Notes under the pieces: generated by a model
Seen by the model: the letters and a program-made list of their open reading frames with translations, nothing else
The model's database searches: none
What the model was told of the DNA's origin: nothing
DNA from: Brevundimonas alba
Lineage (GTDB): Bacteria > Pseudomonadota > Alphaproteobacteria > Caulobacterales > Caulobacteraceae
Length of the DNA: 64,000 nucleotides
Assembly: GCF_011927945.1 (NCBI RefSeq)
Contig: NZ_JAATJM010000002.1
Location: 496,001 to 560,000 of the forward strand
Direction of reading: 5' to 3'
Made by a program: the position numbers and the translations under genes
Shown here: one piece after another, positions 8,780 to 17,854 of the stretch
Layout: each line of letters starts with the position of its first letter
How positions within the stretch are numbered: position 1 is the stretch's first letter

Positions 8780-9313
8780 ATGATCATGCTTCAGAATCTG
8801 TTCCGAACCCGACCCCGCGAGCGCCTCGGCGAGCCGCTGTATGAACTGGCGGTCCGCCAGGCCCGCGATCCGGGCTTCTACACGACGCTGGGCGTCGCCG
8901 ACCGGATCGACGCCCGCTTCGAGCTCTACACCCTTCATGTCCTGCTCCTCATCATGCGGCTGAGGGACGAGGGCGAGCGCGGCGCTGAAATCGCGCAGGG
9001 TCTGTTCGACACCTATGTTTCGGCCCTCGACCATGCACTTCGGGAGCTCGGCGTCGGCGACATCACAGTAGGGAAGAAGATGCGCAAGCTGGGCGAGGCC
9101 CTGTATGGCCGGATGACAGCCTATGCGCCGCCGCTCAGGGCCGGCGCGCGTGACGCCCTGGCTGCCGGACTCTCGCGCAACGTCTTTGAAAGCGACGACC
9201 CCGCAGCCGGGCAGGCTCTGGCCACATATGCACTGGAAAGCCGGTCGCGGCTGGCGGCGCAGGACTTCGCCGATGTCATCGCGCGACCCCACTGGGCAGA
9301 GGTCACGGCATGA
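8780..9313 (+). CDS. Ubiquinol-cytochrome c chaperone (CBP3/UQCC1 family)
   Basis: 177 aa, soluble and helical. It matches the CBP3-type domain needed to assemble the cytochrome bc1 complex: LYELAVRQARDPGFYTTLGV near residue 20, RFELYTLHVLLLIMRLR near 48, and VGDITVGKKMRKLGEALYGR near 95. The ATG follows AAAAGGGG; a second ATG lies two codons later. Its stop overlaps the next gene by ATGA, so the two are translationally coupled. This pairing with a YceD-family gene ahead of plsX-fabH is common in alphaproteobacteria. Function is inferred from the family. Confidence 0.87.
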   Translation: MIMLQNLFRTRPRERLGEPLYELAVRQARDPGFYTTLGVADRIDARFELYTLHVLLLIMRLRDEGERGAEIAQGLFDTYVSALDHALRELGVGDITVGKKMRKLGEALYGRMTAYAPPLRAGARDALAAGLSRNVFESDDPAAGQALATYALESRSRLAAQDFADVIARPHWAEVTA

Positions 9314-9822
9314 GCGGCGTGGAACTGCCTTACAGCGAACCGGTGCGCCTGCATCAGGTCGGGACTGGAGTGACCCGGACGCTTGAGCCTGACGCGGCCG
9401 CGCGGGCGCGGATCGCAAAGGCGCTGGACCTCACCTCGCTGGACGCCTTTGTGGCCGAGATGAGCCTCGCCCCGTCGCCCGTGGGCTGGCGACTGACTGG
9501 CCGGGTCAAGGCCAGTCTCGCCCAGACCTGCGGAATCACTCTGGAGCCCCTGCCGCTCGAGGTGGAAGCGCCCTTCACTATCTCGCTGGCCGAGGCGGTG
9601 GACGAGGATTCCGAGGAGATCGTCATCACTCTCGACGACGAATCGCCAGACCTGGTCGAAGGTGGTCAGGTTGACCTGGGGCAGTACGCCGTCGAGCAGC
9701 TGGCGCTGCTGCTGGACCCCTTCCCGCGCAAGCCGGGCGCGGAGTTCGTCCAGCCGCCGGAGCCCACGGAAATCTCGCCCTTCGCCGTGCTGAAGCAACT
9801 GCGGCCGTCCGACGAAGGTTGA
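9310..9822 (+). CDS. YceD family (DUF177) protein
   Basis: 170 aa. The YceD/DUF177 domain covers most of the protein. It includes ALDLTSLDAFVAEMSLAP (residues about 37-54), the GRVKASLAQTCGITLEPLP segment with the single conserved Cys, and the acidic EEIVITLDDESPDLVEGGQVDLGQ. In many bacteria and in plants this family is encoded next to rpmF and affects 23S rRNA maturation. No rpmF lies here; plsX follows instead. The C-terminal PFAVLKQLR is the typical end. It overlaps the preceding gene by 4 nt. Confidence 0.85.
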   Translation: MSGVELPYSEPVRLHQVGTGVTRTLEPDAAARARIAKALDLTSLDAFVAEMSLAPSPVGWRLTGRVKASLAQTCGITLEPLPLEVEAPFTISLAEAVDEDSEEIVITLDDESPDLVEGGQVDLGQYAVEQLALLLDPFPRKPGAEFVQPPEPTEISPFAVLKQLRPSDEG

Positions 9823-9913
9823 CGCAGGGGCGGCGCGGTTGCATCCCCCCGGTGCGGCGCTATCGTCGCCACAGACAAGCGCCGGGCTGACGGCGCGACG
9901 GAGTCGAAACGGC

Positions 9914-10987
9914 TTGTCTTCCCCAGTTCTGATTTCGCTCGACGCCATGGGCGGGGATCATGGCCCGCCGGTCGTGGTGGCGGGGGTCCGCGACTATCGC
10001 AAACGCCACGGTGGGGACGGCGTGCGCTTCCTGCTGCATGGCGACGAGATGGCCATTCGCGCCGAGCTGGCGAAATGCGCGCTCGGCGAGGACGTCTGCG
10101 AGGTGCGGCACACCGACAAGGTGGTCGCCATGGACGAAAAGCCTGCCCAGGCCATGCGCCGCGGCAAGGGTTCCAGCCTGTGGAACGCGATCGAGGCGGT
10201 GAAAGCGGGCGAGGCCGGGGCGGTCGTATCCGCCGGCAACACCGGCGCCCTGATGGCCATTTCGAAGCTGATCCTGCGGATGTCGGCTCACGGCCTCGAG
10301 CGGCCCGCCATTGTCGCCAGCTGGCCGACGCTGAAGGGCGTCACGGCGGTGCTGGACGTGGGCGCCAACATTGAGAGTGACGCTGAACAGCTGGTCGAGT
10401 TCGCCATCATGGGCGAGGCCTTCCACGCCGCGGTGCACGGTGGCGGCCGGGCGAGCATCGGCCTGCTGAACGTCGGCTCCGAGGACATGAAGGGCCACGA
10501 GGAGGTCCGCGAGGCCGCGCGGATCCTGCGCGAAGGCGGACTGGGTCTCGACTACAAGGGTTTCGTGGAGGGCGACGACATCGCCAAGGGCACCGTGGAC
10601 GTCGTGGTCACGGACGGATTCACCGGCAACATCGCCCTGAAGACGGCCGAGGGTGTGGCCCGGTTCATCTCCGCCTTGATGAAGGAGGCACTGACCTCCA
10701 GCGTGCCGGCCAAGGCGGGGGCGCTGCTGGCCATGCCGGCGCTGCGGCGGATGCGCCAGAAGATCGATCCGAGCGCCGTCAACGGCGGGCCACTACTGGG
10801 TCTGAACGGCATCGTGGTCAAAAGCCACGGCGGCGCGGATGCGAAGGGGTACGGCAACGCCATCCGCATCGCTGTCGATCTGGCCCGGAGCGACTATCTG
10901 CATAAGGTCAGCGAGAGTCTGAACCGCCTGACCGTCGTGCTTGAACAGCCGGCCGCCGACCTCGCGGCCATGGAGGCTTCCCAGTGA
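9914..10987 (+). CDS. plsX: Phosphate acyltransferase PlsX
   Basis: 357 aa from a TTG start. It converts acyl-ACP and phosphate to acyl phosphate for phospholipid synthesis at the membrane surface. Family motifs: ISLDAMGGDHGP at the N-terminus, VVSAGNTGALMA near residue 108, and VDVVVTDGFTGNIALKTAEG near 235. The frame is open to another TTG at 9839, but the family starts just before LISLDAMGGD. TTG at 9914, about 10 nt after GGAG, is therefore preferred. The stop overlaps fabH by GTGA. Confidence 0.94.
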   Translation: MSSPVLISLDAMGGDHGPPVVVAGVRDYRKRHGGDGVRFLLHGDEMAIRAELAKCALGEDVCEVRHTDKVVAMDEKPAQAMRRGKGSSLWNAIEAVKAGEAGAVVSAGNTGALMAISKLILRMSAHGLERPAIVASWPTLKGVTAVLDVGANIESDAEQLVEFAIMGEAFHAAVHGGGRASIGLLNVGSEDMKGHEEVREAARILREGGLGLDYKGFVEGDDIAKGTVDVVVTDGFTGNIALKTAEGVARFISALMKEALTSSVPAKAGALLAMPALRRMRQKIDPSAVNGGPLLGLNGIVVKSHGGADAKGYGNAIRIAVDLARSDYLHKVSESLNRLTVVLEQPAADLAAMEASQ

Positions 10988-11961
10988 GCGTCATTCGCAG
11001 CGCCGTGACCGGCGTCGGCTCGTTTCTGCCGGAACAGGTCGTGACCAACGCCGATCTGGCGAAGATCGTCGACACCTCGGATGAGTGGATCGTCGAGCGC
11101 ACCGGCATCCGCCAGCGGCACCGCGCCCGCGACGACCAGCCAACCAGCGATCTGGCTGTCGAGGCCTCCAGGCGGGCCCTGCGCGACGCCGGCCGCAGCG
11201 TCGAGGACGTCGACCTGATCGTGGTGGCGACAACGACGCCGGACATGACCTTCCCGTCCGTGGCGTCGATCGTGCAGCGCAAGATGGGCGTGCCGACCTG
11301 CATCGCCTTCGATGTGCAGGCGGTCTGCTCGGGCTTCGTCTACGCCCTGAGCGTCGCCGACGGCTTCGTGGCGCGGGGCATGGCGAAATGTGCGCTGGTC
11401 ATTGGGGCCGAGGAGATGACCCGGCTGATGGACTGGACCGATCGGTCCACCTGCGTCCTGTTCGGCGACGGCGCGGGGGCCGTGGTGGTCGAGCCGCGCG
11501 AAGGGCAGGGGACCAAGTCCGACATGGGCCTGCTGGGGTTCGCTCTGCGCTGCGACGGGGCCAAGACGGACCTTCTCTATGTCGACGGCGGCCCGGCGAC
11601 GACCGGATCGGTCGGGCATCTGCGGATGGCGGGCAATCAGGTCTTCCGCCATGCCGTGGTCAACATCGCCGAAGCGATCACCGCCTGCTGCGCGGTCGCG
11701 GGTATTGAGATCGCCGACGTCGACTGGTTCGTGCCGCACCAGGCCAACCAGCGGATCATCAAGGGCGTCGGCGACCGGCTGGGGCTGGACGAGAACAAGG
11801 TCATCTCGACCGTGGCGATGCACGCCAACACCTCGGCGGCCTCGATCCCGCTGGCGCTGGACGCAGCCATCCAGGACGGCCGGATCAAGCGCGGCGACCT
11901 TGTTCTGGCCGAGGCCATGGGCGGCGGTCTGACATGGGGCGCCTGCGCCTTTCGCCTGTAG
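10984..11961 (+). CDS. fabH: 3-oxoacyl-[acyl-carrier-protein] synthase III
   Basis: 325 aa, GTG start overlapping the plsX stop. It starts fatty acid synthesis by condensing an acyl-CoA with malonyl-ACP. The catalytic triad is visible: Cys115 in AVCSGF, His in HQANQRI near residue 252, and Asn in HANTSAASIP near 282. The N-terminal TSDEWIVERTGIRQRH is the KAS III signature. plsX-fabH-ihfA is a widely conserved order. Nothing is missing. Confidence 0.96.
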   Translation: MSVIRSAVTGVGSFLPEQVVTNADLAKIVDTSDEWIVERTGIRQRHRARDDQPTSDLAVEASRRALRDAGRSVEDVDLIVVATTTPDMTFPSVASIVQRKMGVPTCIAFDVQAVCSGFVYALSVADGFVARGMAKCALVIGAEEMTRLMDWTDRSTCVLFGDGAGAVVVEPREGQGTKSDMGLLGFALRCDGAKTDLLYVDGGPATTGSVGHLRMAGNQVFRHAVVNIAEAITACCAVAGIEIADVDWFVPHQANQRIIKGVGDRLGLDENKVISTVAMHANTSAASIPLALDAAIQDGRIKRGDLVLAEAMGGGLTWGACAFRL

Positions 11962-12036
11962 GGCGCAATTCGCCTTTCCATTTGAAGGCGCTTGCTCTTT
12001 TATGGGCCGGACTGACTTTTCGAGGGGAGCGGACGA

Positions 12037-12345
12037 TTGGCTCAGCACCAGACCCTGACGCGGGCGGACCTGTGTGAGGCGGTCCACGAGGAGGTCGGCC
12101 TGTCGCGCCAGGAGTGTTCGGCGCTGGTCGAGCGGACCCTCGAACTGATCATCGAATCGCTCGAGCGCGGGGAAACGGTGAAGCTGTCGGGCTTCGGCGT
12201 GTTCCAGGTCCGCGAGAAGCGAGCCCGGATGGGCCGCAATCCCAAGACCGGCGAACCGGCGGCGATCCATCCGCGCCGGGTCATCAGCTTCCGCGCCTCG
12301 CAGATCATGAAGGGCCGGGTTCACGACGCTGTCGTGCCCGCCTGA
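12037..12345 (+). CDS. ihfA: Integration host factor, alpha subunit
   Basis: 102 aa DNA-bending protein of the HU/IHF family. It pairs with IhfB to shape promoters, origins and recombination sites. The TTG start follows GAGGGGAG at a good distance. Signature: [22 protein letters not shown], with the GRNPKTGE beta-arm and conserved proline. The N-terminal half has the [19 protein letters not shown] and [17 protein letters not shown] helices. The alpha assignment rests on position after fabH and before a MerR gene, and on the KLSGFGVF form. Confidence 0.93.
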   Translation: MAQHQTLTRADLCEAVHEEVGLSRQECSALVERTLELIIESLERGETVKLSGFGVFQVREKRARMGRNPKTGEPAAIHPRRVISFRASQIMKGRVHDAVVPA

Positions 12346-12347
12346 TC

Positions 12348-12773
12348 GTGGCCAAGAGCCCGAACGCCTTTCGCACCATTTCGGAAGCCGCCGACGAGAT
12401 CGGCGCGCCGCAGCATGTGCTGCGCTTCTGGGAGACGAAGTTTCCCTTCATCACGCCGCTGAAGCGGGCCGGCGGGCGGCGCTTCTACCGCCCGCAGGAC
12501 GTGGTGCTGCTGAAGGCCGTCAAGCGGCTGCTGCACGAGGATGGACTGACCATCAAAGGCGTCCAGCGCCTGCACCGCGAGCAGGGCATCAAGCGGCTGG
12601 CGGCCTGGGGGGATCCGGACGGCCTGGTGACGTTCGAGCCCGATGGCGCGGCTGAAGCGGCGCCCGTGCAACCGGCGCCGACGGGCGCTTCATCGGTCCG
12701 GCTGCGTCAGGTCCTGGCCGAACTGGAGGGGGCGCGGGCGCGGCTCGAGGCCGTTCTTTCGCGATCCGCCTGA
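12348..12773 (+). CDS. MerR-family transcriptional regulator
   Basis: 141 aa, GTG start 2 nt after the ihfA stop. The N-terminal winged helix of the MerR family reads [21 protein letters not shown], then [20 protein letters not shown] and [20 protein letters not shown]. It continues to about residue 85. The C-terminus is an Ala/Pro-rich linker and a short coiled coil ([20 protein letters not shown]). There is no metal-binding cysteine motif. This ihfA-linked member is conserved in alphaproteobacteria, but I know of no defined regulon. Confidence 0.88.
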   Translation: MAKSPNAFRTISEAADEIGAPQHVLRFWETKFPFITPLKRAGGRRFYRPQDVVLLKAVKRLLHEDGLTIKGVQRLHREQGIKRLAAWGDPDGLVTFEPDGAAEAAPVQPAPTGASSVRLRQVLAELEGARARLEAVLSRSA

Positions 12774-12789
12774 CGTCTCGTTTTTGGGT

Positions 12790-12818
12790 TTGCGGGGGGA
12801 CGGCGCCCCGTCTATAGG
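12790..12818 (+). promoter_or_regulatory. Candidate promoter of tRNA-Pro(GGG)
   Basis: TTGCGG (12790-12795), 17-nt spacer, TATAGG (12813-12818), placed 10 nt before the tRNA. Two other tRNA genes in this window have matching TTGC(A/G)C promoters. Confidence 0.5.
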
Positions 12819-12828
12819 GAGCGCCTCT

Positions 12829-12905
<77 letters not shown>

Positions 12906-12931
12906 TCTTCCGCAATGAAGACGGTTGGTTG

Positions 12932-12958
12932 AAGGGGTCGCTTTCGGGCGGCCCCTTT
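12932..12958. terminator. Bidirectional-looking terminator hairpin
   Basis: The stem AAGGGGTCGC (12932-12941) pairs with GCGGCCCCTT (12948-12957) with one G.T pair, followed by T. It sits between tRNA-Pro and the convergent DUF2842 gene and could end both transcripts. Confidence 0.55.
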
Positions 12959-12968
12959 GCAATTCGGC

Positions 12969-13169
12969 TCAGTCCCGCGGACGCTCAGCCCATTTGATCA
13001 GCGGATAGAGGGGCACGGCCCAGCCGATGCCGGCGACGGCGAAGACCAGCAGGTCGATGACCGGTCCCGGCGGCAGGACGCCACGCAGGGCGATGGCGCC
13101 CCAGATCCAGAAGACGAGGAAGGCCAGCAGGCCCAGCATGGCGATGAAGCGGCGGGTCCGCGGCCCCAT
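12969..13169 (-). CDS. DUF2842 small membrane protein
   Basis: 66 aa with two membrane spans (about residues 9-26 and 33-55). It starts [20 protein letters not shown] and has [21 protein letters not shown], followed by the [15 protein letters not shown] ending that is typical of DUF2842 proteins. The ATG lies 1 nt after the stop of the upstream small membrane gene, so both are one operon. Function is unknown. The longer frame beginning at 13253 runs into that neighbour and is rejected. Confidence 0.8.
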   Translation of the reverse strand: MGPRTRRFIAMLGLLAFLVFWIWGAIALRGVLPPGPVIDLLVFAVAGIGWAVPLYPLIKWAERPRD

Positions 13170-13170
13170 G

Positions 13171-13422
13171 TCAGCGCTTGGTCCGGAACAGGAAGAAGGT
13201 GGCGAGGGCGATGGCCGAGGCGGCCAGCGACCAGGCGACCCAGGTCCAGCCATCCATGGTCGAGACGCCGAACACCCGGACGGCCAGGAACCAGCCGGCG
13301 ACGGCGGCCACGCCGGAGACCAGCGAGGTCGCGAACAGGCCGCGGCGACCCGTCAGCAGATCGGCTGTCCAGGCCAGGACGAAGGCGCCGAGGACGGCGA
13401 TGACGATGTCCGCGTACTGCAA
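13171..13422 (-). CDS. Small three-span membrane protein, possibly GlsB/YeaQ-like
   Basis: 83 aa from a TTG preceded by CAGGAGA at good spacing. Three hydrophobic segments lie at about residues 5-22, 30-51 and 59-79, with the cytoplasmic-type loop TGRRGLFAT. The G-rich arrangement resembles the GlsB/YeaQ/YmgE (transglycosylase-associated) membrane proteins, but the match is loose. The frame stays open to an ATG at 13572, which would overlap the divergent ctaA start, so TTG is preferred. It is the first gene of a two-gene operon with DUF2842. Confidence 0.65.
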   Translation of the reverse strand: MQYADIVIAVLGAFVLAWTADLLTGRRGLFATSLVSGVAAVAGWFLAVRVFGVSTMDGWTWVAWSLAASAIALATFFLFRTKR

Positions 13423-13558
13423 CCGCGTTCTCCTGACCTGCGACGCTCCGGCGTCCAAAAGCGACTCGATCTCGCCTTCGTGGGCGGGCATACCGCTCAG
13501 TCGGGCGTCGGACCAGCGGCGCGCCGTCCAGTGTAACGGTCGGGATAGCGGGCGTCGA

Positions 13559-14626
13559 ATGAAGCGTTTCATCGGGGGGGATCAGAGCCGGGCCGTGGCC
13601 ATATGGCTGTTCGTCACGGCGGCGCTGGTGTTCGCCATGGTCGTGGTCGGCGGCGTGACGCGGCTGACCGGATCGGGCCTGTCGATCACCGAATGGAAGC
13701 CGATCATGGGGGCGATTCCGCCGATGAATGCGGCCGACTGGGCCGAGGCATTCGCGAAATACAAGGCGATCCCGCAGTATGAGCAGGTCAACGCCGGCAT
13801 GACGCTGGGCGAGTTCAAGGGCATCTTCTTCTGGGAGTGGCTGCACAGGCTGCTGGGCCGATTGATCGGCGCCGCGTTCGCCCTGCCGTTCCTTGTCTTC
13901 CTGCTGTTCCGCAAGATCCCGCGGCGGCTGATCTGGCGGTGCGCGGCGCTGCTGGCGCTGGGGGGGCTGCAGGGGCTGATCGGCTGGTGGATGGTGTCCA
14001 GCGGGCTGAGCGAGCGGGTCGATGTGGCGCCGGAGCGGCTGGCGACGCATCTGGGACTGGCGCTGCTGATCTTCATGGGGCTGATCTGGACCGGGCTGGA
14101 GGCCTGGAACGGCGAGGAGCATTCGCGGCATCCGGTGGGCTGGAGCCGGGGCGCGGCGACCCTGCTGGGCGCGGTGTTCGTCCAGTGCCTGCTGGGCGGA
14201 CTGGTGGCGGGGGCCAAGGCCGGCTTCGTCTATACCGACTGGCCGATGATGAACGGGGCGGTGCTGCCGCCGGTCGAGTGGGGCAAGGGCGCGCTGGCCT
14301 TCCTGCACGATCAGGGGCTGGTGCAGTTCGATCACCGGATCATGGCCTATGGCCTGCTGATCGGCGGGACGATCTATGCGGTGCAGGCGTGGCGCTGGCG
14401 GTTGGCGGAGGGGCTGGGTGTCTCCGCCTTCGTGCTGGCCACCGTGCTGTGGCTGCAGGCGGCGCTGGGTGTCGTGACCCTGATCAACGCCGTGCCGCTG
14501 TGGCTCGGCGCCCTGCATCAGGCGGGAGCGGCGCTGGTGCTGGCGACCGCGACGGTGAACCTGTGGCTGGTCCGCCGGTCTCAGCCGCGGTTGTTCATGT
14601 CCGGACCGAGGTCCAGGGTCCTCTGA
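13559..14626 (+). CDS. ctaA: Heme A synthase (COX15/CtaA)
   Basis: 355 aa with eight predicted membrane spans. It oxidises the C8 methyl group of heme O to make heme A for aa3-type cytochrome oxidase. All four conserved heme-ligand histidines are present: H96 in [10 protein letters not shown]164 in ATHLGLA, H259 in QFDHRIMAY and H320 in [22 protein letters not shown] near the N-terminus is the family signature. The frame is open to 13178, but that part covers the divergent small membrane gene. The 3' end overlaps the convergent phoX-like gene by 32 nt. Confidence 0.95.
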   Translation: MKRFIGGDQSRAVAIWLFVTAALVFAMVVVGGVTRLTGSGLSITEWKPIMGAIPPMNAADWAEAFAKYKAIPQYEQVNAGMTLGEFKGIFFWEWLHRLLGRLIGAAFALPFLVFLLFRKIPRRLIWRCAALLALGGLQGLIGWWMVSSGLSERVDVAPERLATHLGLALLIFMGLIWTGLEAWNGEEHSRHPVGWSRGAATLLGAVFVQCLLGGLVAGAKAGFVYTDWPMMNGAVLPPVEWGKGALAFLHDQGLVQFDHRIMAYGLLIGGTIYAVQAWRWRLAEGLGVSAFVLATVLWLQAALGVVTLINAVPLWLGALHQAGAALVLATATVNLWLVRRSQPRLFMSGPRSRVL

Positions 14627-16010
14627 TCGCGAAGGTCACGCCCGGGTACATGACGTTGACGAACAGGACCTGTCCGTCGGGCGAGAAGCAGGCGCCGGCG
14701 AACTCGGAATTGCCGCTGAAGACGTTGCGGGCGATCGTGTAGAGCTTGCCCTCGGGGGTGACGCCCTTGAGGTGGTTTTTGGTCACGTCCGAATAGTTGT
14801 CCTCGCAGACGACCAGATGGCCCCAAGGCGCGACGGCGATGTTGTCGCCCATGTTCAGGGTCCGCTCGTCGGCGCTTTCGACGAACAGCTGGATGCGGCC
14901 GGGGCGGTGGGCCTCGCCGCGGCGGCCCTCGTCGGCCGAGGGGATGTAGCGGAGGATCTGGCCACGCTTCAGAGGACCGCCCGAGGTGGCGGTCATGTAG
15001 AGCTCGCCGTCGCCCCAGACGATCCCTTCGCCGCGGGCGACGAGCGCGGCGCCGTCGGCGTGGCCCCGCATGCGCAGGTCGGCGTTGGGCGATTCGACGT
15101 CCTCGAGATCGATCCAGACGACCTCGCGCCAGTCGCCGAGGGCCCATTCGCGGGCCCCGTCCTGATTTCGCGTGTCGCCGCCGGGTTTGCCCTTCAGGGC
15201 CATGGCCTGCAGGCGGCCGCCGTCGATCAGGCGGCCGGGCGTGGTCGGGAGGAAGCGGTAGAACAGGCCGTCGTTCTTGTCCTCGGTCAGATAGACGATG
15301 CCGGTGCGGGGATCGACGCAGACGGCCTCGTGATCGAACCGGCCCATGGCCTTGAGCGGGACCGGGTCGACCAGGCCGGTGGCGGCGGCCGGGACCTCGA
15401 AGATGAAGCCGTGGGACTTGGTCACGTCGCCGTTGGCGGGCGTCAGCTCCGTCTCCTCGCACGTCAGCCAGCTGCCCCAGGGCGTACGGCCGCCGCAGCA
15501 GTTGGTCGAGGTGCCGGCCAGCGACAGGTGTTGGCGTACCGTGCGGCGGCTCTCGAGATCATAGACGAGGGTTGTGGTGCCGCCGGGCAGGACGCGACCG
15601 TCCTTGTAGGTGTCATAGCTCTTCGTCGGATCGAGCAGGCCGATCCGCTCCTGATGGAAGCCCCCCGGGCCGAGGTTGCGATGTAAGCCGCTGGAGCCCT
15701 TGAGCTCGTGATTGACGACGAGGGCGACCTTGCCGCCGCCGAGATCGAAACAGCCCATGCCGTCGGGCTGGCCGGGGACGTAGAGGCCGTCGGCCATGGT
15801 GTCGCCGGTCTGGGAGATGACCTGGTAGGTGAAGCCCTCGGGCAGGTCGAGGAAGCGCTCGGGGTCCTGGATCAGGGGTCCGTAGCCGTGGACTTCGTTG
15901 AGGTAGGTTTCCTCGGTCGCGGCGGCCTGGGCCTCAACGTTGCGGGCGAAGCCGGAGAAGGCGAGGGCGGCGGCGGAGCCGGTGAGAAGGTGGCGGCGCT
16001 GCAGACGCAT
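14595..16010 (-). CDS. Tat-exported DUF839/PhoX-type phosphatase
   Basis: 471 aa. The N-terminus [20 protein letters not shown] is a twin-arginine signal, so the protein is folded before export, cleaved near VEAQA. The body matches the DUF839/PhoX family: a beta-propeller with [10 protein letters not shown], the [16 protein letters not shown] block and [17 protein letters not shown]. Known PhoX proteins are calcium-iron alkaline phosphatases. The ATG follows GGAG. A frame open to 16226 reads through the upstream regulatory element and is not used. No recognisable Pho box is seen upstream. Phosphatase activity is inferred. Confidence 0.85.
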   Translation of the reverse strand: MRLQRRHLLTGSAAALAFSGFARNVEAQAAATEETYLNEVHGYGPLIQDPERFLDLPEGFTYQVISQTGDTMADGLYVPGQPDGMGCFDLGGGKVALVVNHELKGSSGLHRNLGPGGFHQERIGLLDPTKSYDTYKDGRVLPGGTTTLVYDLESRRTVRQHLSLAGTSTNCCGGRTPWGSWLTCEETELTPANGDVTKSHGFIFEVPAAATGLVDPVPLKAMGRFDHEAVCVDPRTGIVYLTEDKNDGLFYRFLPTTPGRLIDGGRLQAMALKGKPGGDTRNQDGAREWALGDWREVVWIDLEDVESPNADLRMRGHADGAALVARGEGIVWGDGELYMTATSGGPLKRGQILRYIPSADEGRRGEAHRPGRIQLFVESADERTLNMGDNIAVAPWGHLVVCEDNYSDVTKNHLKGVTPEGKLYTIARNVFSGNSEFAGACFSPDGQVLFVNVMYPGVTFAIRGPWTSVRT

Positions 16011-16132
16011 GGGAATCTCCGTGGGGAGGGTGTTATGGCCGTCCGGGCGGCGGAGGTCATCATGGTTCTGTGACGCGGGGCGGGAGTTTTCACCGCACGA
16101 CGAGGCGGTCGGCCGAGCGCAGATCGAGGCGG

Positions 16133-16193
16133 GTTTTACCCGGGTATAAATCGGGAAAATTGGCTTCAAAGCGTCCGTAGAGTCCGAAGAGTC
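16133..16193 (-). promoter_or_regulatory. Promoter/operator-like element upstream of the phoX-like gene (copy 2)
   Basis: On the minus strand, TTTGAA (16165-16170), a 16-nt spacer and TATACC (16143-16148) overlap the palindrome TACCCGGGTA. Upstream are two imperfect direct repeats (GACTCTTCGG and ACTCTACGG), of which copy 1 at 1539-1590 keeps one. Spacings match copy 1 exactly apart from that 9-nt unit. The phoX-like ATG is 122 nt downstream. Confidence 0.5.
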
Positions 16194-16420
16194 GGGTTTG
16201 CTGTTCAAAGTGCGCTGGGCGGACACCTGTGGCGGCGTCTGCGGATCGGGTTGTCAAAGACCGGCGGCGGAAACGAACGCGGGCATTATACGGCCGCGGG
16301 ATAGCGTGCGCGGAAGATCGGGTCGAGAAAAGGCGATGTCGTTGAACTCGCAGGCGTTTGGCCGCGCTATCCGACTATAGAAACGCGGATTGTAGGCACA
16401 GCGTCATGGCCTCGCCCCGG

Positions 16421-16588
16421 CTTTCGTCATCCTCCGGCAAGGCGCTTCGGCGCCGCGAACGGGGGACCCAGCGGCGCGCGCCAGCGCGACCCTGCCGGGA
16501 GCGCGCTGATCACAGCCTGCCTGAACAGATCGCCTTCGGCGCCGCTGGGTCCCCCGGTCTCGCTGCGCTCGCCGGGAGATGACGAAGG
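16421..16588. repeat. Long inverted repeat, REP/MITE-like
   Basis: A 168-nt element with terminal arms CTTTCGTCATC...and ...GATGACGAAG, and an inner perfect 17-bp pairing (GGGGGACCCAGCGGCGC at 16461-16477 with its complement at 16539-16555). It would fold into one long hairpin as RNA or cruciform. It codes for nothing. This type of 'TCGTCATC...GGGGGACCC' palindrome resembles dispersed non-autonomous repeats in alphaproteobacterial genomes; the copy number is not testable here. Confidence 0.7.
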
Positions 16589-16777
16589 AGGAGATAGACA
16601 CGGTTAGTATGGTATTTTAATACCGCTTCCAGATTGCTCAATAAATACCGTTATATAGCCGCACCTGCGCCCCACAACCCGCATTGACCTTCCCTGCCGG
16701 TTCCTCTATCAGCGCGCCTTCCGCTCAGCCCGGTCACGGGAGGGGCACTCCGTTCGTCTCCCCCAGGAACCCTCGTC

Positions 16778-17254
16778 ATGCTGAAGAGCACCACGGCTTC
16801 GCTGAAGCCGGCCGAGGTCACGAAGAAGTGGATCCATATCGACGCCGAAGGCGTCGTCGTGGGCCGTCTCGCGACCTTTATCGCCAACCGTCTGCGCGGC
16901 AAGCACCGCGGCGACTACACCCCGCACGTCGATTGCGGCGACTACGTCGTCGTCACCAACGTCGACAAGGTGGTGTTCACCGGCAAGAAGAACACCGACA
17001 AGATCTACTACCGTCACACCGGCCACCCGGGCGGCGTCAAGCAGACCACCCCGGAGAAGGTGCTGAACGGCCGCTTCCCCGAGCGCGTGCTCGAGAAGGC
17101 CGTTGAGCGCATGCTGCCCAAGGAAAGCCCGCTGGCCCGCAAGCAGATGACGCACCTGCGTCTGTTCGCCGGCGCCGCGCACACCCACGAAGCCCAGTCG
17201 CCCGAGACGATCGACTTCAAGTCGGCTTCTCCCAAGAACACCCGGAGCGTCTGA
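16778..17254 (+). CDS. rplM: 50S ribosomal protein L13
   Basis: 158 aa. The L13 motifs are present: [38 protein letters not shown] near residue 39, [12 protein letters not shown] near 77 and [21 protein letters not shown] near 111. An AGGAA ribosome site lies 9 nt before the ATG. The C-terminal 15 residues extend slightly past the usual end. It is cotranscribed with rpsI, which starts 2 nt after its stop, and both are closed by the hairpin at 17810. Confidence 0.97.
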   Translation: MLKSTTASLKPAEVTKKWIHIDAEGVVVGRLATFIANRLRGKHRGDYTPHVDCGDYVVVTNVDKVVFTGKKNTDKIYYRHTGHPGGVKQTTPEKVLNGRFPERVLEKAVERMLPKESPLARKQMTHLRLFAGAAHTHEAQSPETIDFKSASPKNTRSV

Positions 17255-17256
17255 GC

Positions 17257-17781
17257 ATGACCGACGTCACCAACGAAACCGCCGTTGCCGAAACCGCGCC
17301 GACCGAAACCCTGACGGGCTTCGACGCCCTCAAGGGCATGCAGACCCCCGGCGTGGGTGAAGAGCACCCGGTCTACGTCCAGAAGCTGGACGCCCAGGGC
17401 CGCGCCTATTCAACCGGCAAGCGCAAGAACGCCATCGCCCGCGTGTGGATCAAGCCGGGCACCGGCAAGATCACCATCAACGGCAAGGATCAGATGCAGT
17501 ATTTCGCCCGCGAAATCCTGCGCATGATGATCGCCCAGCCGCTGGAAGTGACCGACCGCGCCACCCAGTTCGACGTCGACTGCACGGTCGAGGGTTCCGG
17601 CCTGTCCGGCCAGGCCGGCGCCATCCGCCACGGCCTGTCGCACGCCCTGACGCACTATGAGCCGGCGCTGCGCCCGGTCCTGAAGCCGCACGGCTTCCTG
17701 ACCCGCGACGCCCGCGTCGTCGAGCGCAAGAAGTACGGCCGCGCCAAGGCCCGCAAGTCCTTCCAGTTCTCGAAGCGCTAA
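17257..17781 (+). CDS. rpsI: 30S ribosomal protein S9
   Basis: 174 aa. The S9 domain occupies about residues 46-174: [20 protein letters not shown], then [19 protein letters not shown] and the basic tail [17 protein letters not shown] that reaches the ribosomal P site. The first 45 residues are an acidic, Thr/Glu-rich extension usual for Caulobacterales S9. It follows rplM after 2 nt. Confidence 0.97.
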   Translation: MTDVTNETAVAETAPTETLTGFDALKGMQTPGVGEEHPVYVQKLDAQGRAYSTGKRKNAIARVWIKPGTGKITINGKDQMQYFAREILRMMIAQPLEVTDRATQFDVDCTVEGSGLSGQAGAIRHGLSHALTHYEPALRPVLKPHGFLTRDARVVERKKYGRAKARKSFQFSKR

Positions 17782-17809
17782 GCGGATCGCGAAAGCGGTT
17801 ATGGATTGG

Positions 17810-17843
17810 GGGCGCTTCGGGAAACCGGAGCGCCCTTTTTCTT
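17810..17843 (+). terminator. Rho-independent terminator of rplM-rpsI
   Basis: An 11-bp stem (17810-17820 with 17825-17835, one G.T pair) with a GAAA tetraloop, followed by TTTTTCTTT. This is a textbook intrinsic terminator 28 nt after the rpsI stop. It also rules out the in-frame ATG at 17801 as the start of the next gene. Confidence 0.9.
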
Positions 17844-17854
17844 TGGAGGCTCGT

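Larger units (their letters stand above)
16011..16777. other. Long intergenic region between phoX-like gene and rplM
   Basis: 767 nt without a supportable gene. From left to right it holds the phoX leader, the second copy of the TACCCGGGTA promoter/operator element (16133-16193), and a candidate plus-strand promoter TTGAAC-N17-CGCTAT (16342-16370). These are followed by a 168-nt inverted repeat (16421-16588) and an AT-rich stretch (about 16600-16662) that probably carries the rplM promoter. Open frames here are short and lack ribosome sites. Confidence 0.7.

Noticed and set aside
12998..14518. 506-aa minus-strand frame over ctaA and the small membrane genes
   Set aside because: Shadow frame; the histidine-rich sequence and lack of a start signal argue against coding.
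14595..16226. Longer 543-aa version of the phoX-like gene
   Set aside because: The extra 72 residues cross the promoter-like element; the twin-arginine signal fixes the start at 16010.
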